Shown piece after piece: positions 8,284 through 15,878 of a DNA stretch of 20,543 nt. A program made the translations under genes and the position numbers. Source of the DNA: Mesotaenium endlicherianum (Eukaryota > Streptophyta > Zygnematophyceae > Zygnematales > Mesotaeniaceae). Every line of letters begins with the position of its first letter. The stretch's first letter is position 1. The notes beneath the pieces were generated by a model. That model was given only the letters and a program-made list of their open reading frames with translations. It was not told where the DNA came from and searched no databases. The stretch is from the NCBI GenBank assembly GCA_009602735.1, contig WELA01009477.1, positions 60,399 through 80,941 on the forward strand. The letters are read 5' to 3'.

Positions 8284-11200
8284 TCAATTTTTCCTCTTTC
8301 TTGTTCTTGCAGGCTGCCTCCAAGGGGTCTTCTGCTGCTTCTTGATGGTGGCAGGCTGCCTCCCTGAAGTCTTCGGGCTTCTAGTAGAGAGACTTGGGGC
8401 TGGTCCAAGATGGGGGTTGGCGGCATGGAAGCGCTTCAACTTTCTCTGAACTTTGTCAAGGTAGTGCGCCGCCACCCAACTATTCTCCGAATCTGGATAT
8501 CCTTTCCACTTGATCAAGTATTGCTGCTGTCTCCTGAAATTTCTCATAGCCACTATGTCTTCCACTTCGTACTCCAAATGATCATCCACTATTGTTGGGG
8601 CTGGTGGGGTTGTCACACGTCCTGGGAACTTGTTGTCGGGTTGCACATATGGCTTGAAGAGGGAAGCGTGGAATACGGGGTCGATGTGCATAGTCTGGGG
8701 AAGTTCTAGCTTGAAAGCAACGGGGTTGACTTGCTGGATAATCTTGAAGGGTCCCAAATACTTGGGAGAGAACTTGCTGCCGGCAGGCCTGTTGTTCAGG
8801 GAAATGTTCTTGGATGATAGTAACACGTTGTCACCCACTCTGTACGTAATTTCTCTTCTGGATCTGTTCGCCACTCTTGCTTGAGCATCTTGCGCGTGTT
8901 GTAGAGCTTTCTTCGCTGCTGTAAGGGCTGCTTCTAATGTCTCCATAAAATCTGTGGCTGCAGGTACTTCATCATGGCCAGCCGTGAAGCTCAGTGGCGT
9001 GGTCGGATGGAAGCCATAGTTGAGGAAGAATGGGGACTCTTGGGTAGAGGCCTGCGTAGTGTTGTTGTAGGCAAACTCGAGGGGGGTCAAGTACATGTCC
9101 CAGTCTTGCTCGAGGGTAGACACGTAGGCCTTTAGAGAGGTCTTTAGGGTACGATTCATACGCTCGGTTTGCCCATCTGATTGTGGGTGGTAGGCAGTAG
9201 ACATATCCAGCGATGTACCCAAGTTCTTGAAGAGATTTTTCCAGAAATGGCTTGTGAATCTTGGATCTCTATCTGACACAATTCTTGATGGTAGTCCATG
9301 GAGTCGGAAGATGTTGTCAAAGATGAGTCTTGCAAGTTGTGGTGCTGTAGCCTTAGTCGTCGTGGGAATAAAATGAGCCATCTTGGTAAGTCTGTCCACC
9401 ACCGTGAGTATTGCATTATGGCCTCGAGGTGTCACGGGCAAGTCCACGATAAGGTCCATTGAGATGTCCGTCCATTGTCTTTCGGGGATTGGTAGTGGTT
9501 GGAGGAGTCCTCCCGCCTTTTGCGATGATGGCTTGATTCTTTGGCATGTGTCACAGCTCCTGCAGTACTCCTTGACTTGCTTAGACATGCCTGGCCAACA
9601 ATAAGTCCTAGCTAGAACGCCCGTGGTCCTTAGGATTCCAAAGTGTCCTCCAAGAGGGTTGTCGTGTGCTTCTCGTAGAAGCAAGAGCCGGAGGTCTAAG
9701 TCATTAGGAACACATCTCTGGCCCGTATCTTGCCTCACCCAATAATTGCCTTCTTGCTTCTTGCATGGGTCCAAGGCTGCTTCTCCGTTCTTGTAGTAAG
9801 GGTCTCTTTCATAGGCGGCTGAAAATCGAGCTTCCAGATCTGTCTTCAGGGATACCATCACTGCATTTAATTGCAGTCTTGAGAGGGGGTCAGCCGGGTT
9901 TGTCTTGCCGGGCTGGTACTGAATCGTGATGTTGTATTGTTGCAAGTATCCGCTCCATCTTGCTTGTCTCCTTGAGAGATACGGCTGCGTTTGGAGGTGC
10001 TTTAACGCCTCGTGGTCCGTGGTGACCAGTACTTTGCGTCCTTCAACGTAGCAGCGCCAAACCTTCAAGGCATGTACAATCGCCAATGCCTCTCGCTCCG
10101 TGGTTGTATAATTTTGCTCGGCTGGATTTAGCTTCCTTGACTCGTAGGCGATGGGCTGCAGTCCCTTGCCTTGGTCTTGAAGCAGGATTGCTCCTATTGC
10201 ATAGGAAGATGCATCGGTGATGACGTGGAAGGGCCAATCTGGGTTTGGACTTGGGAGTGTGAGCACCGGGGATGTGGTCAATCTTCGCTTTAACTCTTGA
10301 AATGCCTCTTCCTCTTTCTCGGTCCATGTATATAGCCTGTCCTTCTTGAGTAGATCTGTCAGGGGGGCTGCTATGTGCGAGAAGCCTTGGATGAATTTTC
10401 TGTACCAATTGGCAAATCCCAAGAATGACTGGAGTTCTTTCTTGGTCGTGGGGGTTGGCCATTCCTCCACCACCGTGGTCTTCTTGGGGTCCATCTTGAT
10501 GCCATCAGCAGTCACGTGGAGACCTAGGAACTCCACTTCTTGTTTGGCAAACTCGCACTTTGACTCCTTCGCAAATAGCTTGTTTTGCTTCAATACTTCA
10601 AGGACTTCTTTCAAGTGTCTCGCATGCTCTTCAAGGGTCTTGCTGTAGATAAGGATGTCATCGATGAATACCACCACAAATCTGTCCAACATGGGCTGAA
10701 ATATGGTGTTCATCATAGTCATGAAAGTTGCTGGCGCGTTGGTGAGTCCAAATGGCAGGACCATGAACTCAAAATGTCCATATCTTGTCCTGAATGCCGT
10801 CTTCTCTATGTCCGGTTCTGCGATGCGAATCTGGTGGTAGCCGCTCCGTAAGTCAATCTTCGTGAAGTACTTGGCTCCAACCAGCCGGTCCATGAGCTCA
10901 TCCATGCGCGGCAGCGGGTATCGATTCTTGATGGTGATCTTGTTGAGGGCGCGATAGTCCACACACATCCTCAAGGTACCATCTTTCTTCTTGACAAATA
11001 GCACCGGGGCTCCAAATGGCGACTTGCTAGGTCGAATGAAGCCATGCTCCAGTAGCTCCTTGATTTGCTTCTTGACTTCGTCTAGCTCCGTGTATGACAT
11101 TTTGAACGTAGGCCGAGAGATGGGCTTGCTTCCGGGCTCCAACTCTATCTTGTGGTCTACGAATCTTTTGGGGGGTAGGCCCTTGGGCAATTCCGGGGAG

Positions 11201-11949
11201 AACACTTCTTTGTAGTCCTCTAAGACTTCTTGTATCTCCTTGGGAACGGGGCTGCCTTCTTGACTCTCGATGTCTTTCTTGATGTCTTTTGGCGTGATCA
11301 AGGCCAAAAGAAGCTCGTGTCCCTTCCTCACAAGTCTCTTGAGTTGGAGGGCGGACAATAGTATCTCGTGTGCCGGCTTCTGGATGTCTTGGGTCTGGAT
11401 ATTCTGGATTGCGCGCAAAATACAGATTCTTGAAGTGATGTCATTCTTGATCTTGATAGTACCGGTCCTCCAATCAACTTGGGGGTTGTGCTTGGTCAAC
11501 CAAGGCGTCCCTAGGATGACGTCGTACTTGCCCAATTGCATGGGGGAGAACACTACTCTATCCTTGAAGGACTTGATAGAGAGTGCCAAGGGGTACGTCT
11601 TCTTGGAAGGGGTAGTATAGGAGAATCCATCGGGCATCATAATCTCCTCGTCGTGGTCAAGAGTTCGCATAGTAATACCGTGCTTGGTGGCAAAATCTGC
11701 AGCAATGAAGTTGCCTTGAGCTCCGCTATCCACCAAGATGTGGACCTTCTCTCCTCCAAGGTAACCTCTCAAACTCATTGGGGCTGGAACGTCGTCTTCA
11801 ACGGGGGTCTCCACCTCACTTGGCGTGTTGCCTTCTCGTGAAGTGGGTCTTGGGGTGGTAGGCTCCTGGCCTACCGGCGCTGTCCGTTTTTTGACAACTT
11901 TTTGGGGCATGAAAGTGCACGATGGCCCTTTTCCTTGCAATAAAAGCAT
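8284..11949 (-). CDS. pol: pol polyprotein (PR-RT-RNaseH-IN-chromodomain)
   Basis: Open for 1221 codons from an internal ATG. The real product is probably a Gag-Pol fusion made by -1 frameshifting at 11886-11892, so the ATG is only nominal. Landmarks by residue from that ATG: aspartic protease DSGA 74-77; reverse transcriptase with catalytic Asp in KIDLRSG (365) and FIDD (429-431); RNase H with TDAS (Asp579), TEREA (Glu620) and TTDHEA (Asp645); integrase zinc finger His762/His769...Cys799-x2-Cys802, then Asp832, Asp893 and Glu929 as the DDE triad; a GPF/Y-like region (about 1060-1070); chromodomain about 1126-1165; basic tail. The chromodomain keeps all three likely methyl-lysine cage aromatics (Tyr1127, Trp1148, Tyr1151), suggesting it can steer integration to methylated histone H3. 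No stop or frameshift breaks the frame. It overlaps gag by 79 bp. Confidence 0.97.
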   Translation of the reverse strand: MLLLQGKGPSCTFMPQKVVKKRTAPVGQEPTTPRPTSREGNTPSEVETPVEDDVPAPMSLRGYLGGEKVHILVDSGAQGNFIAADFATKHGITMRTLDHDEEIMMPDGFSYTTPSKKTYPLALSIKSFKDRVVFSPMQLGKYDVILGTPWLTKHNPQVDWRTGTIKIKNDITSRICILRAIQNIQTQDIQKPAHEILLSALQLKRLVRKGHELLLALITPKDIKKDIESQEGSPVPKEIQEVLEDYKEVFSPELPKGLPPKRFVDHKIELEPGSKPISRPTFKMSYTELDEVKKQIKELLEHGFIRPSKSPFGAPVLFVKKKDGTLRMCVDYRALNKITIKNRYPLPRMDELMDRLVGAKYFTKIDLRSGYHQIRIAEPDIEKTAFRTRYGHFEFMVLPFGLTNAPATFMTMMNTIFQPMLDRFVVVFIDDILIYSKTLEEHARHLKEVLEVLKQNKLFAKESKCEFAKQEVEFLGLHVTADGIKMDPKKTTVVEEWPTPTTKKELQSFLGFANWYRKFIQGFSHIAAPLTDLLKKDRLYTWTEKEEEAFQELKRRLTTSPVLTLPSPNPDWPFHVITDASSYAIGAILLQDQGKGLQPIAYESRKLNPAEQNYTTTEREALAIVHALKVWRCYVEGRKVLVTTDHEALKHLQTQPYLSRRQARWSGYLQQYNITIQYQPGKTNPADPLSRLQLNAVMVSLKTDLEARFSAAYERDPYYKNGEAALDPCKKQEGNYWVRQDTGQRCVPNDLDLRLLLLREAHDNPLGGHFGILRTTGVLARTYCWPGMSKQVKEYCRSCDTCQRIKPSSQKAGGLLQPLPIPERQWTDISMDLIVDLPVTPRGHNAILTVVDRLTKMAHFIPTTTKATAPQLARLIFDNIFRLHGLPSRIVSDRDPRFTSHFWKNLFKNLGTSLDMSTAYHPQSDGQTERMNRTLKTSLKAYVSTLEQDWDMYLTPLEFAYNNTTQASTQESPFFLNYGFHPTTPLSFTAGHDEVPAATDFMETLEAALTAAKKALQHAQDAQARVANRSRREITYRVGDNVLLSSKNISLNNRPAGSKFSPKYLGPFKIIQQVNPVAFKLELPQTMHIDPVFHASLFKPYVQPDNKFPGRVTTPPAPTIVDDHLEYEVEDIVAMRNFRRQQQYLIKWKGYPDSENSWVAAHYLDKVQRKLKRFHAANPHLGPAPSLSTRSPKTSGRQPATIKKQQKTPWRQPARTRKRKN
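11857..11892 (-). promoter_or_regulatory. -1 programmed ribosomal frameshift signal between gag and pol
   Basis: On the minus strand the heptamer A_AAA_AAC (11892-11886) is in exactly the gag reading phase (TCA AAA AAC), fitting the X_XXY_YYZ rule. Slipping back one base enters the pol frame, which is open. Ten nt later comes a perfect 7-bp hairpin, GGTAGGC (11875-11869), loop CAGGA, GCCTACC (11863-11857), with five G-C pairs. The gag stop sits in its first arm. Heptamer, spacer and stem together are a textbook -1 frameshift layout; only experiment can show the efficiency. Confidence 0.85.
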
Positions 11950-13151
11950 AGTCCAGCCGTCATGAGAGCTTCTTTTTCAGCCGGGGAGAGTCTTGCTTTC
12001 ACTCCTTGCTGGTTTCTTGCATCATAAGTGTCATTGGAGGGTCTTCCACTCTTCCGGGCAGCCGCGGGGTCCCTTTTAATAACTCCGATTTCCATGGGTG
12101 TGGGTCCAGATTCGGATGTGGAAGGGGCTGCGTACACCCGCGTCGTCGGTACCCGTGAAGATGAAGGCACGGAGTGCTTGAAATCCAAGGTATCCACCTT
12201 TTGGGCCACTTCAATGATCTTTGAGAAGTCCGTCAAGTCGCGTAACTCCACTTCCTTTGCCACCTTGGGTTTGAGGCCAAAGATGTAGCGGTCAATCTTC
12301 TCCTCGAGAGACATGTTGGGGATCTCAAGAGTGAGGGCGTGAAATCTGGATGTATACTCTTGAACGGACGTCGTTTGCTTGAGATGGTGGAGCTTTCCTC
12401 GGGCAATCTTCTCCGCATTGATGGGCATGAATTGCTTCTTGAGGGCCTCACGAAAATCTGCCCATCTTGCATATGATGGTGGGGGCTCTTGGCCGAGCAT
12501 GGGGTGCGCCATAGCTTGATATATAGCCGCTTGATAGTTACGCCACCATGATGTTGCTGCTCCTCTAAGTAAGGTAACGGCAAAGGGAACGTAGTCCTCC
12601 TCGGGTACTTCAAGGAATGCGAGGTACGTCTCCACTTGGTAGAGCCATAAATTCAGGTTGGCACCTTTCCCGGGGTTGAAAGTGTCGGGTTTGCCGGGCT
12701 TGATGAGTTTCCTTGCTCTCGTTGGCTCTTGTGGAGGCGCTTGAGCCGGGGCTGGATTTTGAGCATTGCTCGCAATAGGGGCAACCATGGCAGCCATAGC
12801 TTCTCTTGACGCTTGCACGGTTGCTTCATAGGTGGCCAAGCCCACTTGGTTGTGGACGGTCATTAGGAAGGCTGCCCACTCATTTGCGGGAACTCCTTGT
12901 GGTGGGGTCAACTTTGCTATAGCGGCTGCCACGGGATTTGACGGTGCTCCTCCTTGTGGTGCTTCTTGTTGTTGGAGATTTCCTTGAGTAGGCTCTCCCA
13001 TCGACGCTGGAGGAGGGTGTGCTCCTCCTTGTGGTGCTTCTTGTTGTTGCAGATTTTCTTGAGTGGGCTCTCCCATCGGCGCTGGAGGAGGGTGTCTTGG
13101 AGAGGAAGGGCTTCCTTCGAAAGCTTGCTGTTGGTCTTGAGGATCGGCCAT
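11871..13151 (-). CDS. gag: gag polyprotein with CCHC zinc knuckle
   Basis: 426 codons; the ATG lies 37 nt inside the 5' LTR edge, leaving a very short leader after the primer site. Residues 1-70 are Pro/Gln-rich and include a duplicated 25-residue unit (20-44 and 45-69). Residues about 145-300 form the retrotransposon Gag domain (for example [47 protein letters not shown]). A single CCHC knuckle, [14 protein letters not shown], lies at 402-415, followed by a Lys-rich end. It should form the virus-like particle and bind element RNA. The stop (TAG, 11871-11873) lies inside the hairpin that follows the slippery site. Confidence 0.95.
   Translation of the reverse strand: MADPQDQQQAFEGSPSSPRHPPPAPMGEPTQENLQQQEAPQGGAHPPPASMGEPTQGNLQQQEAPQGGAPSNPVAAAIAKLTPPQGVPANEWAAFLMTVHNQVGLATYEATVQASREAMAAMVAPIASNAQNPAPAQAPPQEPTRARKLIKPGKPDTFNPGKGANLNLWLYQVETYLAFLEVPEEDYVPFAVTLLRGAATSWWRNYQAAIYQAMAHPMLGQEPPPSYARWADFREALKKQFMPINAEKIARGKLHHLKQTTSVQEYTSRFHALTLEIPNMSLEEKIDRYIFGLKPKVAKEVELRDLTDFSKIIEVAQKVDTLDFKHSVPSSSRVPTTRVYAAPSTSESGPTPMEIGVIKRDPAAARKSGRPSNDTYDARNQQGVKARLSPAEKEALMTAGLCFYCKEKGHRALSCPKKLSKNGQRR
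12945..13094. repeat. 75-bp tandem duplication in gag
   Basis: Units 12945-13019 and 13020-13094 differ at about four positions. They encode the repeated 25-residue HPPPA(P/S)MGEPTQ(E/G)N... segment at the Gag N-terminus and keep the frame. It is a recent in-frame duplication in the element's lineage. Confidence 0.9.
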
Positions 13152-13175
13152 CTTCTTGTGCTACCAAAGTGCCTA

Positions 13176-13187
13176 GCTCCGATACCA
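13176..13187 (-). other. Primer-binding site, initiator-Met tRNA type
   Basis: The minus strand reads TGGTATCGGAGC one base after the 5' LTR. This matches TGGTATCAGAGC, the complement of the plant initiator-Met tRNA 3' end, at 11 of 12 positions (A to G at position 8). The position next to the LTR makes chance unlikely. Confidence 0.85.
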
Positions 13188-13201
13188 CTGTAGTGAAACA
13201 G

Positions 13202-13240
13202 ATAGATAAAGTACTTAGTAAAACAGAATACTTTATCTAT
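13202..13240. repeat. 11-bp inverted repeat (hairpin) in the LTR
   Basis: ATAGATAAAGT (13202-13212) and ACTTTATCTAT (13230-13240) are perfect inverted repeats around a 17-nt loop. They would lie in R/U5 of the element's RNA, close to the primer site. In the left LTR one arm carries the A-to-G change, so the pairing there is imperfect. Confidence 0.6.
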
Positions 13241-13371
13241 TCAAGACAAGGATCTTTGAACACAAGTGGTAGCTTCTTGAAAGAGAGATGGCTTCTTGAA
13301 AGTTAATATATTTCTGGATTTTGGCAAGTACAAGAGTGATTCTGGAATGTCTTTCTATGTTCTAGCTCTTG

Positions 13372-13379
13372 TTTATATA
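13372..13379 (-). promoter_or_regulatory. TATA box of the 5' LTR
   Basis: The minus strand reads TATATAAA, the best TATA match in the LTR, about 312 nt from its U3 end. It predicts a start near 13345-13350. The same box occurs at 7195-7202 in the other LTR. Confidence 0.6.
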
Positions 13380-13691
13380 CTTGCTACATAAGTAATTTCT
13401 AGGAAGGTGTATGTTGATGTGTTGGCACCCAACACATCCCAAAACTTGCCACCTCTTTCTAGAATAATGTACACATGTCCTTTTGACCTAAAAATGGCAC
13501 ATCTGACTTTTGCCACATGGAGTTCTTCTAGGTCTTTCCTCTAACTTCGAAAATGCCTTGGAAGGTTCAAAGGACATGAACCAAGTTACTAGAGTACCTA
13601 TTCACACTTGACTCCACACAATACTACTCCAAATATATTTGAAAACATTAAAATATATGCGAACAAATATATAATAACTCAAATCACTACA

Positions 13692-13696
13692 TTTAC
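13692..13696. repeat. Target-site duplication TTTAC, right copy
   Basis: Exact repeat of 7007-7011, directly after the right LTR. Confidence 0.95.
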
Positions 13697-15199
13697 CCTC
13701 CAAAAAAAGACCCACAAGCCCCCAACAAAGATAGGTATTGTGCGTGAACTCGCGTTTGTGTCCTATCCATATCCTTATCTTTGCCAATCCTTGGTGGTCC
13801 TTGCCATTTGACTATTCTTGTTTGGCTCTTTTGAAAACTAACCATGGAAGAAACACTCAAGTTAGGAATTGAGGAGAAGTTACTCAAAAAATTAAGAGGG
13901 TTTCAAGTTACGCAATATATTACTGTCTAGTTACTGCAAAGCAAATCTGTAGTATATTCTTGATACTACTATGCCATACAAATAGACAGTTACGTAAAAT
14001 TATTTTGCATTGGAAAGAAAATAGACAAGTATATGATGAAAATATGCAAAAATTTAAAGGTCCATGACAACACATACCACGCATAATCGACTAGGAATGC
14101 AACATTTTGGCGACATCCACCAAGATCCATGGTCAATGTGGTGCATGCGCTTCCACGTGCTTCCATTGATGCTTCCATGGGCTTCCATTTTGCTTTTAGT
14201 TAGTTGTCCATGTGGAAGAGATATCATTTTCAATGATCTGGGTAACCTTGAAAGTTACCCTACAAAGTATGTCCAAGAACTATTTTGATATTACTCAAAC
14301 TTTACCATTCGGTTTGGGTTCTTATACCACTAATATGTGAAATGGCTAAGAAAAACTTATTTATTATAAGTGCGCAATAAGGAGCCAAGCCGTCAATCTA
14401 TGCTCCCCAATTTTTAATGCATGAAAATTCTTCTATCCATGAAGGAACACAAAAGCTTATGAATTTGCACCTTTTTTAGAAAGTATTATTTCCCTTAGGC
14501 CAGCTCAAAACTAATACAATGGCTTATGACACGTAAAAGCAACGGTAGGAAAGTTGAAATAAATTTAAAAAAATATTTTATGTGAGATGATAATGGTGGT
14601 TCTAAGACTAAAAGACAACCCAAATACATTGTGTAGCAATCATCTCGAAGGAAACGTACGTGTCTTGTTTATCTTTTAATGATATGAAATTTGTGGGTAG
14701 TCATAATCTTTCTTGCAATCCTAACCTTGAGCTTCCTTTTATACGCGCTTATTCACTTCTATTTGGAAACATACGAAATGCTGTATGAATAATCACAAAA
14801 ATAACCTTGAAAGCTTGCGTGTGCTCATAAATATTGTTTCTCAATCCAGTGAGAATCTCAAACATCTGACGCAGTGTGCTCTTGATCACATATTGGAATA
14901 GAAAAAAACAAGACAAGAACTATAGTAGACATGATAAGCATAAAGCAAGGAGCAACTTTAGTTGCCCACTTGTTTGTTGGAAAAAGTGGTTAGCCACTAG
15001 CTGTATTTACGAAGTTTAGCCCTAACCAAAAAGCGTGGCGGCATGAAGAGTGCACATTAGAGGATTTATTTAATCATGCACTTCAAGAAAACTGTGTTGT
15101 TTTCATTAAGAAGAAGCCCGACTCATAGCGTGAAAAATACGGCTTCCCAGCACTTCCCAATACTTTCTTCACCGTTCCTGATTCCTCACCATCCCTGAC
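13697..15199. other. AT-rich intergenic region without a recognisable gene
   Basis: About 1.5 kb of AT-rich DNA with only short, motif-free open frames. A GCTTCCA motif recurs four times around 14148-14190. It could hold decayed transposon DNA, but I could not recognise any domain. It was contiguous with 5766-7006 before the insertion. Confidence 0.6.
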
Positions 15200-15260
15200 G
15201 GTCAAAATAGAGCCGATATTGACTGTTGACCAGTCAAGATGTCTTAAGAAGGTACACGTG
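15200..15260. promoter_or_regulatory. Cluster of four W-box cores and a G-box
   Basis: GGTCAA at 15200-15205 (W-box on the minus strand), TTGACT at 15219-15224, TTGACC at 15226-15231 and AGTCAA at 15232-15237 (minus strand). The last two form an inverted pair, TTGACCAGTCAA. A palindromic G-box core CACGTG lies at 15255-15260 within TACACGTGTA. W-boxes bind WRKY factors and G-boxes bind bZIP/bHLH factors. The cluster is about 400 bp upstream of the likely start of the KED-type transcript. Confidence 0.6.
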
Positions 15261-15330
15261 TATTAACGACGGTCACACCAAAGCGCTCCATTCGCCTCCA
15301 TTCAGGGATGATTTGCATTGCACTTACATT

Positions 15331-15360
15331 CAAATGCTCTCAAATGCCATCAAATGCCGT
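15331..15360. repeat. Three 10-bp tandem CAAATGC units
   Basis: CAAATGCTCT, CAAATGCCAT and CAAATGCCGT follow one another exactly; a fourth CAAATGC lies at 15384-15390. They are in the upstream region of the KED-type gene. One turn of DNA per unit would place bound proteins on one face, but no factor is known to me for this motif. Confidence 0.7.
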
Positions 15361-15616
15361 CTAATAATCACTACTAATGTGCTCAAATGCAAAGGAGGCC
15401 GATCCATGCCACCTGACAGCAAGGCTGCTTGCCTATGACTGCTCGTGCCAACCTGCAACCAACCTGCACCAGCTGCTGAATGCAGCTGAATCTGAGCTGA
15501 ATGTCCAGTTGGATCTTACGCAGACCTACTTCTTTGTACTGCTCCAATGACAACTCTCCGACCTAGTCATTCAAGTACGTTGCACAGCTTTTGCCAGTTG
15601 CGCATCAGAACCCACC

Positions 15617-15625
15617 TTTAAAAAA
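15617..15625 (+). promoter_or_regulatory. Candidate TATA box of the KED-type gene
   Basis: TTTAAAAAA lies about 260 bp upstream of the proposed start codon. It would place the transcript start near 15650 and make 15650-15878 a 5' UTR. A weak match, chosen by position only. Confidence 0.3.
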
Positions 15626-15878
15626 TCTCCAGGACGAAGCTTGCTGGTGCAATTCCGGGAATTTACTCCTCACTGCCTGCTGGGGTTCAATATTGTGAAA
15701 ATCAAGTTCATATACTGGTCAAAGTACGCTGTTGTAGTCACTTACAAGTTGTTGCTATCACGTTTCGTTGCTACACCTTGGTGCAACAGTCAGCGAGTGA
15801 ATTTCGCCTTTCTCCTGCTTGAAGAGTTTTGTAGCTTCAGCTGCATTCTGAGGGTTGAGAAGTTCGACAAGGGGAATC

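Larger units (their letters stand above)
7012..13691 (-). mobile_element. Complete Ty3/gypsy chromovirus LTR retrotransposon
   Basis: A 6680-bp element, read from the minus strand: 5' LTR (13189-13691), primer site, gag, -1 frameshift signal, pol (protease, reverse transcriptase, RNase H, integrase, chromodomain), a roughly 600-bp noncoding spacer, tandem repeats, polypurine tract, 3' LTR (7012-7514). The RT-then-IN order and the C-terminal chromodomain place it among chromoviruses. The LTRs differ at 7 of 503 positions by hand alignment, the target duplication is perfect, and both frames are open with catalytic residues in place. It is therefore a recent and possibly still competent insertion. 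It sits between the ARM and KED-type genes and disrupts no visible coding region. Confidence 0.97.
13189..13691 (-). repeat. 5' LTR (right copy)
   Basis: 503 bp with the same ends as the left copy. Reading the minus strand, U3 should run from 13691 to about 13348, followed by R and U5 to 13189, based on the TATA-like box. It would drive transcription of the element toward lower coordinates. Confidence 0.97.

Noticed and set aside
11949..11949. Separate translation start for pol at ATG 11949
   Set aside because: It lies inside the gag zinc-knuckle region, and the slippery heptamer with hairpin explains pol expression better.
14318..14329. Possible relic primer site (10 of 12 match to the initiator-Met type) marking an old LTR element
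   Set aside because: A 10/12 match is expected about once by chance in a window this size, and no LTR pair or coding relic is visible.
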